Assembly (NCBI GenBank): GCA_937916565.1
Contig: CALFSR010000106.1
Location: forward strand, 1 to 24,897
Length of the DNA stretch: 24,897 bases
Source: an uncultured Bacillota bacterium
Lineage (GTDB): Bacteria > Bacillota > Limnochordia > Limnochordales > ZCTH02-B6
Reading direction: 5' to 3'
The notes below the pieces were generated by a model, which did not search any database, was not told the origin of the DNA, and saw only the letters and a program-made list of their open reading frames with translations. Each line of letters begins with the position of its first letter. Position 1 is the first letter of the stretch. Below, piece after piece: positions 7,286 to 15,539 of this stretch. A program made the translations under genes and the position numbers.

Positions 7286-8356
7286 TTAGCGCAGGCCCGT
7301 GATGAGCCGCGCCCACTCCCGCAGCCACCGCTGCTCGTTTGCCTCGATGAGCCGGGCGTCGAGGCGGACGGGGTTCTCGGGAACGACCGCGTACTGGGCG
7401 AAGAAGTCCGGCACCGGCGCCTCGGCGTTGACCGGGAACATCCAGTTGGTGGTCGGGATCAGGCTCTGGACTTCCTCCGACAGCAGGTAGTCCAAGAACC
7501 GGTGGGCGAGCTCCGGAACGTCGGTGCCGGCCACGACGCCCGCGGCCTCAATCTGCTGGTACGCCTGCCCCATGGGCGTGAGGACGCGGGTATGGTCGCT
7601 GCCGGCGTAGTACACCCCGGCGGCGGTGTCGGTCGAATAGGAAACCATCATCGGCGCCTCGCCGGCTTCGTAGTGGCTGTACGCGGCCGACCAGCCGCCC
7701 GTTATGGTGAGCAGGTTGGGGGCGAGCTTTTCCCAAAACGCCAAGTACCCGGGGTCGCCGAACTCGGCGATGGTCCACATGAGAAACGCGTGTCCGACCG
7801 AGGACGTCCGCGGATCGATGGCGATCAGCTTGCCCCTAAAACGCGGGTCGACCAGATCCTCAAGGGTTTCGGGCAGCTCCGACCCGGAGAGCACGCGGCT
7901 GTCGTAGATGATGGTGACGTAACCGTGGTCAAAGGGTACCACGTGGCCTGTCTCGTCGAAATCGAGGTGTGCCGGCACTTTGGCCAGGTTGGGCAGGAGC
8001 GAGCGGTCGAGCTTCGTGAAAACGCCGCGGTCGATGGCCCGGGCCAGCTGGGTGTCGCTCAAGCCCACGAACACGTCCGCGTCGGTGCCGCCGGAGTCAA
8101 GCTCCGCGATGAGGCGGGCGAGGGTCTCCCCGGCGGACCCGGGCGCCAGAAACACAACCTCCACGCCCGGGTAAAGCGCCTCGAAACCTTCCTTGATGGC
8201 CTGCGCGGGGCCCGAGGCAAACGAATCGTACGTGTAGACCACGAGCTGCTGCTGCGCATGGGCCAGCGGGACCGGAGCGATCGCAATCCCGGCAAGGCCC
8301 GCCAGGGCAGCGGCGACCGTGAGCACCAGCAGGCGGCGAGACAGCTGGAAGGACAT
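7286..8356 (-). CDS. thiB: Thiamine ABC transporter substrate-binding protein
   Basis: A 356-residue exported binding protein of the ThiB/TbpA group. A signal peptide (SRRLLVLTVAAALAGLAG...) ends at AHA|QQQ after residue 34, with no lipobox. The mature protein opens with LVVYTYDSF (39-46), the hallmark start of thiamine-binding proteins. It also carries the SYSTDTAAGVYY segment and NWMFPVN (304-310), typical of TbpA, where aromatic residues hold the thiamine ring. It should capture thiamine, or its phosphates, for ThiP-ThiQ. The start ATG at 8356 lies 9 nt after AGGAGG. That Shine-Dalgarno sequence is part of the 3' arm of the riboswitch terminator, so initiation is tied to the switch. The TPP aptamer directly upstream independently supports the substrate call. 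Confidence 0.92.
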   Translation of the reverse strand: MSFQLSRRLLVLTVAAALAGLAGIAIAPVPLAHAQQQLVVYTYDSFASGPAQAIKEGFEALYPGVEVVFLAPGSAGETLARLIAELDSGGTDADVFVGLSDTQLARAIDRGVFTKLDRSLLPNLAKVPAHLDFDETGHVVPFDHGYVTIIYDSRVLSGSELPETLEDLVDPRFRGKLIAIDPRTSSVGHAFLMWTIAEFGDPGYLAFWEKLAPNLLTITGGWSAAYSHYEAGEAPMMVSYSTDTAAGVYYAGSDHTRVLTPMGQAYQQIEAAGVVAGTDVPELAHRFLDYLLSEEVQSLIPTTNWMFPVNAEAPVPDFFAQYAVVPENPVRLDARLIEANEQRWLREWARLITGLR

Positions 8357-8392
8357 AAAAAAGAACCTCCTATCGATGGATGATAGAGGTTC
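8357..8392 (-). terminator. Riboswitch expression platform: intrinsic terminator overlapping the thiB ribosome binding site
   Basis: In the RNA, GAACCTCTATC (8392-8382) pairs with GATAGGAGGTTC (8374-8363) around a 7-nt loop, with one bulged base, followed by six Ts (8362-8357) and then directly the ATG. The 3' arm contains AGGAGG (8371-8366), so the same helix can stop transcription and hide the Shine-Dalgarno sequence. Confidence 0.85.
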
Positions 8393-8498
8393 CGTGACGG
8401 GTCAATCGAGCAGCCTTTCTCGAACTCTCCCTACGCCGGCATTACCCGGAGCAGGTTCCAAGGGTCGGTGGCGGACGCCACCCTCTCAGCCCGTCACG
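8393..8498 (-). promoter_or_regulatory. Alternative long-range pairing across the TPP riboswitch
   Basis: CGTGACGGG in the P2 loop region of the aptamer (minus strand, 8498-8490) is perfectly complementary over 9 bp to CCCGTCACG (8401-8393), immediately before the terminator hairpin. The pairing would enclose the aptamer core or compete with P2 and could serve as an antiterminator clamp. A structural role is inferred. Confidence 0.45.
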
Positions 8499-8514
8499 AG
8501 CTCCCCTGAGTTTC
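8421..8514 (-). ncRNA. TPP riboswitch (THI element) aptamer
   Basis: The minus strand carries the conserved THI-box elements in order: AGGGGAGC, GGCTGAGAGGG, a P3 hairpin with GGTGGCG/CGCCACC-type pairing, GACCCTTGGAACCTG, and GGGTAATGCC followed by GGCGTAGGGA. P1 is formed by the ends near 8508-8514 and 8421-8429. CUGAGA and the GGUAAUGCC region are the pyrimidine- and pyrophosphate-sensing parts. It sits 29 nt before a terminator hairpin that precedes thiB, so bound TPP should switch the thiBPQ operon off. Confidence 0.95.
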
Positions 8515-8520
8515 GCCACC

Positions 8521-8549
8521 AGTCTACCAAAACGTCCCTGCCGCGTCAA
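8521..8549 (-). promoter_or_regulatory. Sigma-A promoter of the thiBPQ operon
   Basis: The minus strand has TTGACG (8549-8544), a 17-nt spacer, and TAGACT (8526-8521) preceded by TG with one intervening base (extended -10). Transcription would begin near 8514, exactly at the 5' side of the riboswitch P1 helix. Confidence 0.75.
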
Positions 8550-8567
8550 GCGCCGCGCGGATCTTGA

Positions 8568-8609
8568 GGTGCATGCACCCCAGAACTTTCTTGCGGTTCG
8601 AGGTACAAT
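8568..8609 (+). promoter_or_regulatory. Inverted repeat plus TACAATA module, copy 1
   Basis: A perfect 12-bp palindrome GGTGCATGCACC (8568-8579) is followed 24 bp later by TACAATA (-10-like, 8604-8610). No TTGACA-like hexamer is present at the normal -35 distance, where the palindrome ends. The arrangement resembles an activator-dependent promoter. A second copy with the same spacing lies 116 bp downstream. Confidence 0.45.
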
Positions 8610-8682
8610 AGGTGCGGGCGTCTCCTGCCAAGGGCGCTGCGAGCCGGAGTCTTCGCGGGCGCAGGGCGCCGGGCCGGCCACG

Positions 8683-8725
8683 GGGTGCACGCACCCGTGC
8701 AGGGCGTGCGTAGTTGGTGTACAAT
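8683..8725 (+). promoter_or_regulatory. Inverted repeat plus TACAATA module, copy 2
   Basis: GGGTGC-AC-GCACCC (8683-8696) is followed by TACAATA (8720-8726). The centre-to-hexamer distance (30.5 bp) is identical to that of copy 1, although the sequences between differ. This is the closer candidate promoter for the peptide gene at 8855 and would give a leader of roughly 120 nt. The rest of the interval 8610-8682 and 8727-8854 shows no other recognisable element apart from the ribosome binding region just before 8855. Confidence 0.45.
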
Positions 8726-8854
8726 AAACCCTTGCTGCCGGCGGAGCCGCCCGGGCGCATGCCGGTGGTACAGCTCATCGTCCGACCTGGGGCGGCGGCG
8801 CCAGGGATGCCGCGGAGCCGGCGTTCCGACGAGCAAGAGAGGAAAGATGGGATC

Positions 8855-9151
8855 GTGAACTTAGAGGCGATTCTTAACGAACTCGCCGAGCGAGCCAAGA
8901 CGGACGCGGCGTTCCGCAAGGAATTGGAGAAGGATCCCGAAGGCGTGCTGCTCCGCGAGACGGGGATGACCGTTCACGAGCTGCGCCAGGACGTGGAGTT
9001 TCTCAGCGACGACGACTTGGCCATGGTGGCGGCCGGGCGCGGCGGGGAGGAAGAAGAGCAGGTCGTCTGCGACCACTGCCGCGAGCCCGTCAAGGCCAGC
9101 ATGATCGACACGCACCGCTGGTTTCTGTGCAAGAAGCGGCCCCGCCGCTGA
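8855..9151 (+). CDS. Orphan RiPP-precursor-like peptide (NHLP/Nif11-like leader, Cys/His tail)
   Basis: A 98-residue protein. Residues 1-61 resemble leaders of the nitrile-hydratase-like (NHLP) and Nif11 natural-product precursor families: an acidic helix with AxxDAAFRKELEKDPEGVLL (about 13-33), then HELRQDVEFLSDDDLAMVAAG (41-61), which ends like the usual LSDEELxxVAGG processing site. The tail (62-98) is GGEEEEQ followed by C72-x2-C75-x11-H87-x4-C92 and a basic end. This could be a core peptide or a small zinc knuckle. I chose the GTG at 8855 because an AGAGG lies upstream and the leader homology starts there; the open frame extends to 8714, but that part covers promoter-like DNA. No modifying enzyme, peptidase or exporter is adjacent. 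The gene is monocistronic, with its own promoter region and a strong terminator. Confidence 0.62.
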   Translation: MNLEAILNELAERAKTDAAFRKELEKDPEGVLLRETGMTVHELRQDVEFLSDDDLAMVAAGRGGEEEEQVVCDHCREPVKASMIDTHRWFLCKKRPRR

Positions 9152-9188
9152 CGGCGGAATCCGCGACGATGCGCCGCCGGATACGTTG

Positions 9189-9233
9189 CGGCCGGCCGTT
9201 CCTGGTTTTGGACCAGGACCGGCCGGCCGTTTT
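9189..9233 (+). terminator. Strong intrinsic terminator of the peptide gene
   Basis: An 18-bp stem (9189-9206 with 9212-9229) is perfect except for one G-U wobble, has a 5-nt loop and is followed by TTTT on the plus strand. It lies 37 nt after the stop of the peptide gene and just before the end of the convergent liv operon. On the minus strand no T-tract follows, so it serves the plus-strand gene best. Confidence 0.85.
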
Positions 9234-9243
9234 CGCGTCTACG

Positions 9244-10764
<1,521 letters not shown>

Positions 10765-10781
<17 letters not shown>

Positions 10782-11775
10782 TGGCCGATCCTCCTTTGCG
10801 CGCCCGCAAGCGCCACAGGCGCAGCCGCTCATCGAGCGGGATGAGCCCCCGCCACTCCTTGAGGCCCATAATCCCGGTGGGCCGCAAGATCATGAGCACC
10901 ACCAACAGGAGCGGCGCCAGAGCCATGCGCCAGACGCCCATGAAGCGCAGCGCCTCCAGGAGCACCGTAAAAATGCTCGCGCCCAGCACCGACCCCATCA
11001 TGCTGCCGATCCCGCCCAGGTAGACCATGATGAGGATTTCCGTGGACTTAAGAATGTCAAAGTTGCGCGGGTGGATGAACTGGAGCAAGTGCGCGTACAA
11101 CCCGCCGGCCACGCCGGCGAAGAAGGCGGAGATGATGAAGGCCCGCAGCTTGACCTCGCGAGTGCGGACACCGATCAGCTCCGCGGCCACCTCATCCTCC
11201 CGGATGGCCAGCACCCCGCGCCCGGCGTTCGAGTAGATGAAGTTGCGGATGACCCACAACGTGACAATGACCCACACATAGACCCACGGCAGGTTCGTCA
11301 AGCGCAGCATGACGAGAAACCCGCGCGGGCCGCCGACGGCGTCGATGTTTTCGATGACGCTCTTGACGATCATGTTGAGCGCCAGCGTCACAAGGGCCAA
11401 GTAGTCGCCGCGGGTGCGGAACGAGGGAATGGCCACCAGCAGCGCCACGACGCCGGCGCCGATCCCGCCGCCGATAAGGGCGAGCGGGTAGAGGTAGCCC
11501 GCCATGTCCCACGGGATAACCCGCATGGTGAGCACCGACGCCACGTACGCCCCCACGGCCATAAACCCCGCGTGGCCGACGGAAAACTCGCCCATGTAGC
11601 CGTTGACCAGGTTGAGGCTGACCGTGAGCATGATGTTGATCCCGACGTACATCAGGATCAATTCATAGTACGGGTTGATCAACTGATACCGGGGAATCGC
11701 CCAGGCGACGGCGAAGCCCGCCACGACCAGCAGCGGCACCGCCCAGCGCGATATCCAAGATGTCTGCACCTGCAT
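10765..11775 (-). CDS. livM: Branched-chain amino acid ABC transporter permease LivM
   Basis: A permease of about 336 residues with 8-10 hydrophobic segments. It carries LivM hallmarks: LNLVNGYMGEFSVGHAGFMAVGAYVAS near the amino terminus, the TRGDYLALVTLAL loop, AIREDEVAAELIGV (the cytoplasmic coupling loop contacting the ATPase), YLGGIGSMMGSVLGA, and RPTGIMGLKEW near the end. It forms the channel together with LivH. I prefer the ATG at 11775 (AGAGG upstream, protein MQVQTSWISRW); an ATG at 11799 would add eight residues. The charged tail beyond RPTGIMG is somewhat longer than typical. It lies between livH (gap 52 nt) and livG (overlap). Confidence 0.91.
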
Positions 11776-11827
11776 GTTGCCCCTCTCAGTCCTTGGCATC
11801 CGCCGCCCTTGGCCGGGCGGCGCCCGT

Positions 11828-12709
11828 TCACACCTTTTGCGCTTGGACGCGCCCGAGAATCCCGGTGGGACGGAAGACCAGCAGCAGAAGCAGCAGCGTA
11901 AAGGCGACGAAGTCCCGGTACGTGCTGGGCAGCACGGCCGCGACGTAGATCTCCGTCATTCCCAGGATGTATCCGCCGAGCATCGCGCCGCGGATGTTGC
12001 CGATGCCGCCCACCACTGCCGCGATGAACGCTTTCCAGCCGATGAGGATGCCCATGTAGGGATCGATAATCGGGTACGCCTGGCCAAACAGGACGCCTCC
12101 CGCCGCCGCGAGGGCCGAACCGATGGCGAAGGTGAGGGAGATGATCCGGTCCACGTTGATGCCCATCAGGGGGACGACGGAGCGGTCCCATGAGATGGCC
12201 CGCATGGCCATGCCCGTCAGCGTCCCGCGGATGAACCAGTCGAGGCCCAGCATGAGGACGACGGAGACGCCGATGATGAGAATCTGCACCGAGTTGACGG
12301 TGAGCCCGCCGGGCAGGTCAAACCGCCCGCCCGCGATGAGCGCCGGAAACGCGCGCGGCTCCGCACCGACCGTGCCCAGCACGAAGTGCTCAAGGAAGAT
12401 GCCGATGCCGAGGGCGGTGATGACGGCCGACACCCGCGGCGCGTTGCGCAGCGGCTTGTAAGCGAGGCGCTCGATGGTGACGCCGAGCAGCGCCGTGCAG
12501 GCCATGGTAAACAAGAGGGTCGGGACCATCGGCAGCCCGAGCCACAGGGCGCCGGCGAGCCCGACAAAGGCGCCCACCATAAAGATGTCGCCGTGGGCGA
12601 AGTTGATCAGGCGCAAGATGCCATAGACCATCGTATAGCCCAGTGCAATCAGGGCATAAATGCTGCCAAGCTGCAGGGCGTTGAGCGTTTGCTGCAGCCA
12701 AAACTCCAA
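11828..12709 (-). CDS. livH: Branched-chain amino acid ABC transporter permease LivH
   Basis: A 293-residue integral membrane permease of the LivH type. It begins MEFWLQQTLNALQLGSIYAL and continues IALGYTMVYGILRLINFAHGDIFMVGAF, the strongly conserved LivH opening; later come AMRAISWDRSVVPLMGINVDRII (the coupling-loop region), GGIGNIRGAMLGG and VFRPTGILGR at the end. The start is a TTG at 12709 with GGGGAGG (12723-12717) 7 nt upstream. The frame is open further to 12829, but that extension covers the intergenic hairpin and has no homologous character. It partners LivM and follows livK after a 179-bp gap with an attenuator-like hairpin. Confidence 0.92.
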   Translation of the reverse strand: MEFWLQQTLNALQLGSIYALIALGYTMVYGILRLINFAHGDIFMVGAFVGLAGALWLGLPMVPTLLFTMACTALLGVTIERLAYKPLRNAPRVSAVITALGIGIFLEHFVLGTVGAEPRAFPALIAGGRFDLPGGLTVNSVQILIIGVSVVLMLGLDWFIRGTLTGMAMRAISWDRSVVPLMGINVDRIISLTFAIGSALAAAGGVLFGQAYPIIDPYMGILIGWKAFIAAVVGGIGNIRGAMLGGYILGMTEIYVAAVLPSTYRDFVAFTLLLLLLVFRPTGILGRVQAQKV

Positions 12710-12716
12710 AATGAAA

Positions 12717-12723
12717 CCTCCCC
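12717..12723 (-). promoter_or_regulatory. Ribosome binding site that fixes the TTG start of livH
   Basis: The minus strand reads GGGGAGG, 7 nt before TTG GAG TTT TGG. It decides between this start and the long upstream open frame reaching 12829. Confidence 0.75.
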
Positions 12724-12801
12724 TGGTCCACTGCACCGATGCGGCCGGTCCCCGCGGCGAATCGGCGCCGGCAGGGACGCAGGCCAGACAGGGATTTGGG
12801 C

Positions 12802-12840
12802 AAAAACAGGGTGGAGCCGGGTGCGGCACCCGGCCCCACC
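12802..12840 (-). terminator. Hairpin plus T-tract between livK and livH (partial terminator)
   Basis: On the minus strand a 15-bp stem (12840-12826 with 12824-12810, one G-U wobble, tight loop) is followed by CTG and five Ts (12806-12802). It lies 48 nt after the livK stop and about 90 nt before livH. Such hairpins after binding-protein genes usually let a fraction of transcripts read through and protect the upstream mRNA, giving an excess of receptor over permease. No separate promoter for livHMGF is evident. Confidence 0.72.
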
Positions 12841-12888
12841 GTTTCCGACAGGCCTAGCCGTTAATGAGCGACGTCCGCATGCCGGGGC

Positions 12889-14028
12889 TTACGGGGCCAC
12901 GGAGTCGTAGTAGGTGAACTTGCCGTCGCGGATCTGGATGATGACCGCGCTCTTGACGGGGTCGCCCGTGCCTTCAAACCGCATGCTGCCCGTAACGCCC
13001 TCAAAGTCGGTGATAGAGGCAAGAGCGTTGCGCACGGCCTCACGATCAACCCGGCCGGCCTTCTGAAGCGCCTGGAACAGAAGCTGCATGGAGTCGTAAG
13101 TCAGCGCGGCCACGTCGTCCGGCGTGTTGCCGTAGCGGGCCTCGTAGGCGCTGATGAACTCCCGGGCCACCGGGGTGGCGATGTCGGGCGCGTAGTGGGT
13201 GGTAAAGAACAGGCCTTCCATGTCCGCGCCGCCCAGGGTCAACAGTTCAGCGGAGCCCCAGCTGTCGCTGCCGAGGATGCGGGCGCCGATGCCCAGCCGC
13301 CGGGCCTGCTGCACCTGGAGCGGAACCTCGCTGTAGTAGTTGGGCAGGAACAGCACGTCCGGGTTGGCGGCCCGGATGTTGGTCAGCTGAGAGGAGAAGT
13401 CGCGGTCGCCGGTGGTGTACGTTTCCCACGCCACGACGCGCCCGCCGAGAGCCTCAAAGGAGGAGCGGAAGATCTCCGCGATCCCCTTGTTGTACTCGCT
13501 GGCGATATCAAAGAGCACCGCCGCGGTCTGGGCGCCCAGGTTGTTGCGGGCGAACGCCGCCACGACCTCGCCCTGGAAGTCGTCGATGAACGCGGCCCGG
13601 AACACGTACCGCTTGCCCGCGGTCGTGGTCGGGTTGGTGGACCACGGCGAGATCAGGGGCGTGCGCCAGTTCTCGGCGATCTGCGCGGCCGGGATCGCGT
13701 TGCGGCTGGCGTTGGGCCCGATCACCGCCACGACCTGGTTCTGGGTGATCAGCTTGGTGGTGGCCGCCACCGCCGACGCCGCGTCGTCTTCGTTGTCCTC
13801 CACGACGAGGCGCACGGTGTAGCGCCGGCCGCCCACCTCAAGGCCGCCCGCGGCGTTGACCTGATCCACCGCCAGCTGGGCGCCGTTGCGGCTGGACTGG
13901 CCGACTACGGGAATGCTGCCCGTCAGTTCGACGTTGAGACCGACGACGATCTCCTGGGCCATGGCCGCACCCGTGAGGATCCCTACCACCAGGCACGCCA
14001 AGACCCATACCCTGGTCCACTTGCGCAT
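12889..14028 (-). CDS. livK: Branched-chain amino acid ABC transporter substrate-binding protein LivK
   Basis: A 379-residue type I periplasmic-binding protein. A signal peptide ends at AMA|QEIVVGL (after residue 24); there is a Cys at 12, but it is inside the hydrophobic core and not a convincing lipobox. The mature part shows LIVBP family features: GLNVELTGSIPVVGQSSRNGAQLAVDQVNAAGG, AVIGPNASRNAIPAAQIAE, STNPTTT...RYVFRAAFIDDFQG, and DVAALTYDSMQLL near the end. It captures leucine, isoleucine or valine (exact ligand unknown) for LivHMGF. The ATG at 14028 follows AGGAGG with 10 nt between. It is the first gene of the operon, and an untranslated region of about 200 bp separates it from the divergent peptidase gene. 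Confidence 0.92.
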   Translation of the reverse strand: MRKWTRVWVLACLVVGILTGAAMAQEIVVGLNVELTGSIPVVGQSSRNGAQLAVDQVNAAGGLEVGGRRYTVRLVVEDNEDDAASAVAATTKLITQNQVVAVIGPNASRNAIPAAQIAENWRTPLISPWSTNPTTTAGKRYVFRAAFIDDFQGEVVAAFARNNLGAQTAAVLFDIASEYNKGIAEIFRSSFEALGGRVVAWETYTTGDRDFSSQLTNIRAANPDVLFLPNYYSEVPLQVQQARRLGIGARILGSDSWGSAELLTLGGADMEGLFFTTHYAPDIATPVAREFISAYEARYGNTPDDVAALTYDSMQLLFQALQKAGRVDREAVRNALASITDFEGVTGSMRFEGTGDPVKSAVIIQIRDGKFTYYDSVAP

Positions 14029-14231
14029 CCGACTCGATCCTCCTCTTTATTAGTGCATGGTTTGGGATAGGGAACTGTGTGTTGAATCGTACTATTCCAC
14101 CAGCCATATCGATCTCCTGCCAATGGTGAAAGCGATGACGCGATGGAGCGCGCCTTCACAAATCGTCGCTTGGCGCGAGTTTGAGAGGAATCCGGCGGCG
14201 TCGCGGTTAACGTTCGCGCGGGGGTGACGGG

Positions 14232-15422
14232 ATGGGCGCCTGGAACTACCTTCAAGATCTTTGCCGCCTTGGTCCCCGCGGTTCGGCCACCGAGGGCGAG
14301 CGGCGGGCGGCGCAGTGGATCGCCGCCAAGCTCGAGGAACTTGGATTTGATGTAGAAATCCAGCGCTTCCGAGGCCAGCGCCATACGCTCTACCTTGGGC
14401 CGTCGGCGGTCATCGCCGGCATGCTGCTGGCCCGGTGGCTGGCCGCCTGGAGGCCGCTTTTGGGTGCGGCGGCGATGATCGCGCTGCTCGTGCCCCTGGT
14501 CGGCGAGATGCTCGGTGCCCGCCTCAACTTTGACCTGATCTTGCCGCGGTCCCCTTCGCAAAACGTCATCGGTCGCCTGGCACAACGCGCGGCCGGTGAA
14601 TCCGCAGGGGACGAGGCTTCCGCCGCCGGAATCCCCGTCGTTCCGGTCGTCGTCAGCGCCCACTACGACACCCAGCGGGGCACGTGGTTGTTTGCCCCCT
14701 GGTTTCGCCCGATCCTGCGGCCGTTTTTCGTCGGCACTTACGTGGCCCTGGCGCTCATGCCGGCCGGGACCGTTCTCAAGTGGGCATGGCCGGCCGCCGG
14801 CTGGATCGGCGCGGTCGAGCGGGGGGCCGCTGCGTGGCTCGGTGCCGCGCTCGCGTTTTTGGTTCTCTCATGGGCTAGCGGCAAGTACGTCGAGGGCGCC
14901 AACGACAACGGCTCGGGCGTCGCGGTGGCCCTCGCCCTCGCAAGGCGGTGGCGGGAGGAGCCCATTCCCGGTCTGGCCCCCATCTTTGTGTTTACCGGGT
15001 GCGAGGAGTCGGGGCTGCGGGGTATGAGCCACTTCTTGTCAACAGCCGCTTTGCCGCCGGGGACGGCCTTTGTGAACTTGGACAACGTGGGCGGCGGGAG
15101 GCTTCGCTATCTCACGGGCGAGGGCATGCTGGTCTACCGGCCCTACGATAAGGATCTGGTCGCTGCGGCGCGGCAGGCCGCGGCCGAGTTTGCCGGCCGC
15201 GTCCAGCCGTTGGCCAACTTGCTCTTGCCGACCGACGCACTGGCGGCCACGCTGGCCGGATACCCGGCCGTCACCCTCTTGGCCATGGGGGACGACGGCG
15301 GCATTCCCAACTACCACTGGCACACGGACGTGTTGGCGCACGCCGATCGCGCGGTCGTGGACCTGACCGAGGAGTACGCCTGGCGGATTTTGCAGGAATG
15401 GAGCCGGCGAGCCCGGGATTGA
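14232..15422 (+). CDS. M28-family zinc metallopeptidase with membrane segments
   Basis: A 396-residue protein of peptidase family M28 (aminopeptidase Y/S type). The two-zinc site is readable: SAHYDTQ (His144, Asp146), GANDNGSG (bridging Asp225), FTGCEESGLRGMSHF (Glu258-Glu259, general base and ligand), NLDNVGGG (Asp284) and HWHTD (His364). Unusually, hydrophobic stretches at about 55-92 and 163-217 lie between the amino-terminal part and the metal ligands, so two or more pairs of helices probably anchor the domain in the membrane; no signal peptide is seen. It probably removes amino-terminal residues from peptides near the membrane. The ATG at 14232 is preceded only by a weak GGGGTGACGGG. It is divergent from livK, which may be meaningful for amino acid supply, but a shared role is inference. 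Confidence 0.85.
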   Translation: MGAWNYLQDLCRLGPRGSATEGERRAAQWIAAKLEELGFDVEIQRFRGQRHTLYLGPSAVIAGMLLARWLAAWRPLLGAAAMIALLVPLVGEMLGARLNFDLILPRSPSQNVIGRLAQRAAGESAGDEASAAGIPVVPVVVSAHYDTQRGTWLFAPWFRPILRPFFVGTYVALALMPAGTVLKWAWPAAGWIGAVERGAAAWLGAALAFLVLSWASGKYVEGANDNGSGVAVALALARRWREEPIPGLAPIFVFTGCEESGLRGMSHFLSTAALPPGTAFVNLDNVGGGRLRYLTGEGMLVYRPYDKDLVAAARQAAAEFAGRVQPLANLLLPTDALAATLAGYPAVTLLAMGDDGGIPNYHWHTDVLAHADRAVVDLTEEYAWRILQEWSRRARD

Positions 15423-15539
15423 CGGGCGCGGCGTGCGGCGGTTTTCTCCCCCGCTGGCGGCAGGGAGGCGGCGGATCGGCGGGAATTACTGTATGATGCG
15501 CCGAGGGGCCGGCGCGCGCCGTTTGGGGGGAGGAAGGCC

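Noticed and set aside
8714..8854. Upstream extension of the orphan peptide gene from a GTG at 8714
   Set aside because: The extension starts on top of the TACAATA promoter-like element and has no leader-like or conserved features; the leader homology begins at GTG 8855.
11828..12829. A longer livH starting at 12829
   Set aside because: The extension translates the livK-livH hairpin and has no permease character; TTG 12709 has a strong ribosome binding site and the normal LivH start.
13838..14107. Open frame on the minus strand starting MAGGIVRFNTQF with a good AGGAGA site 6 nt upstream
   Set aside because: It overlaps most of its length with livK in another frame, its translation past the livK start is arginine/glycine-rich antisense-like sequence, and it shows no family resemblance. 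The livK start has its own AGGAGG. A short leader peptide cannot be fully excluded.
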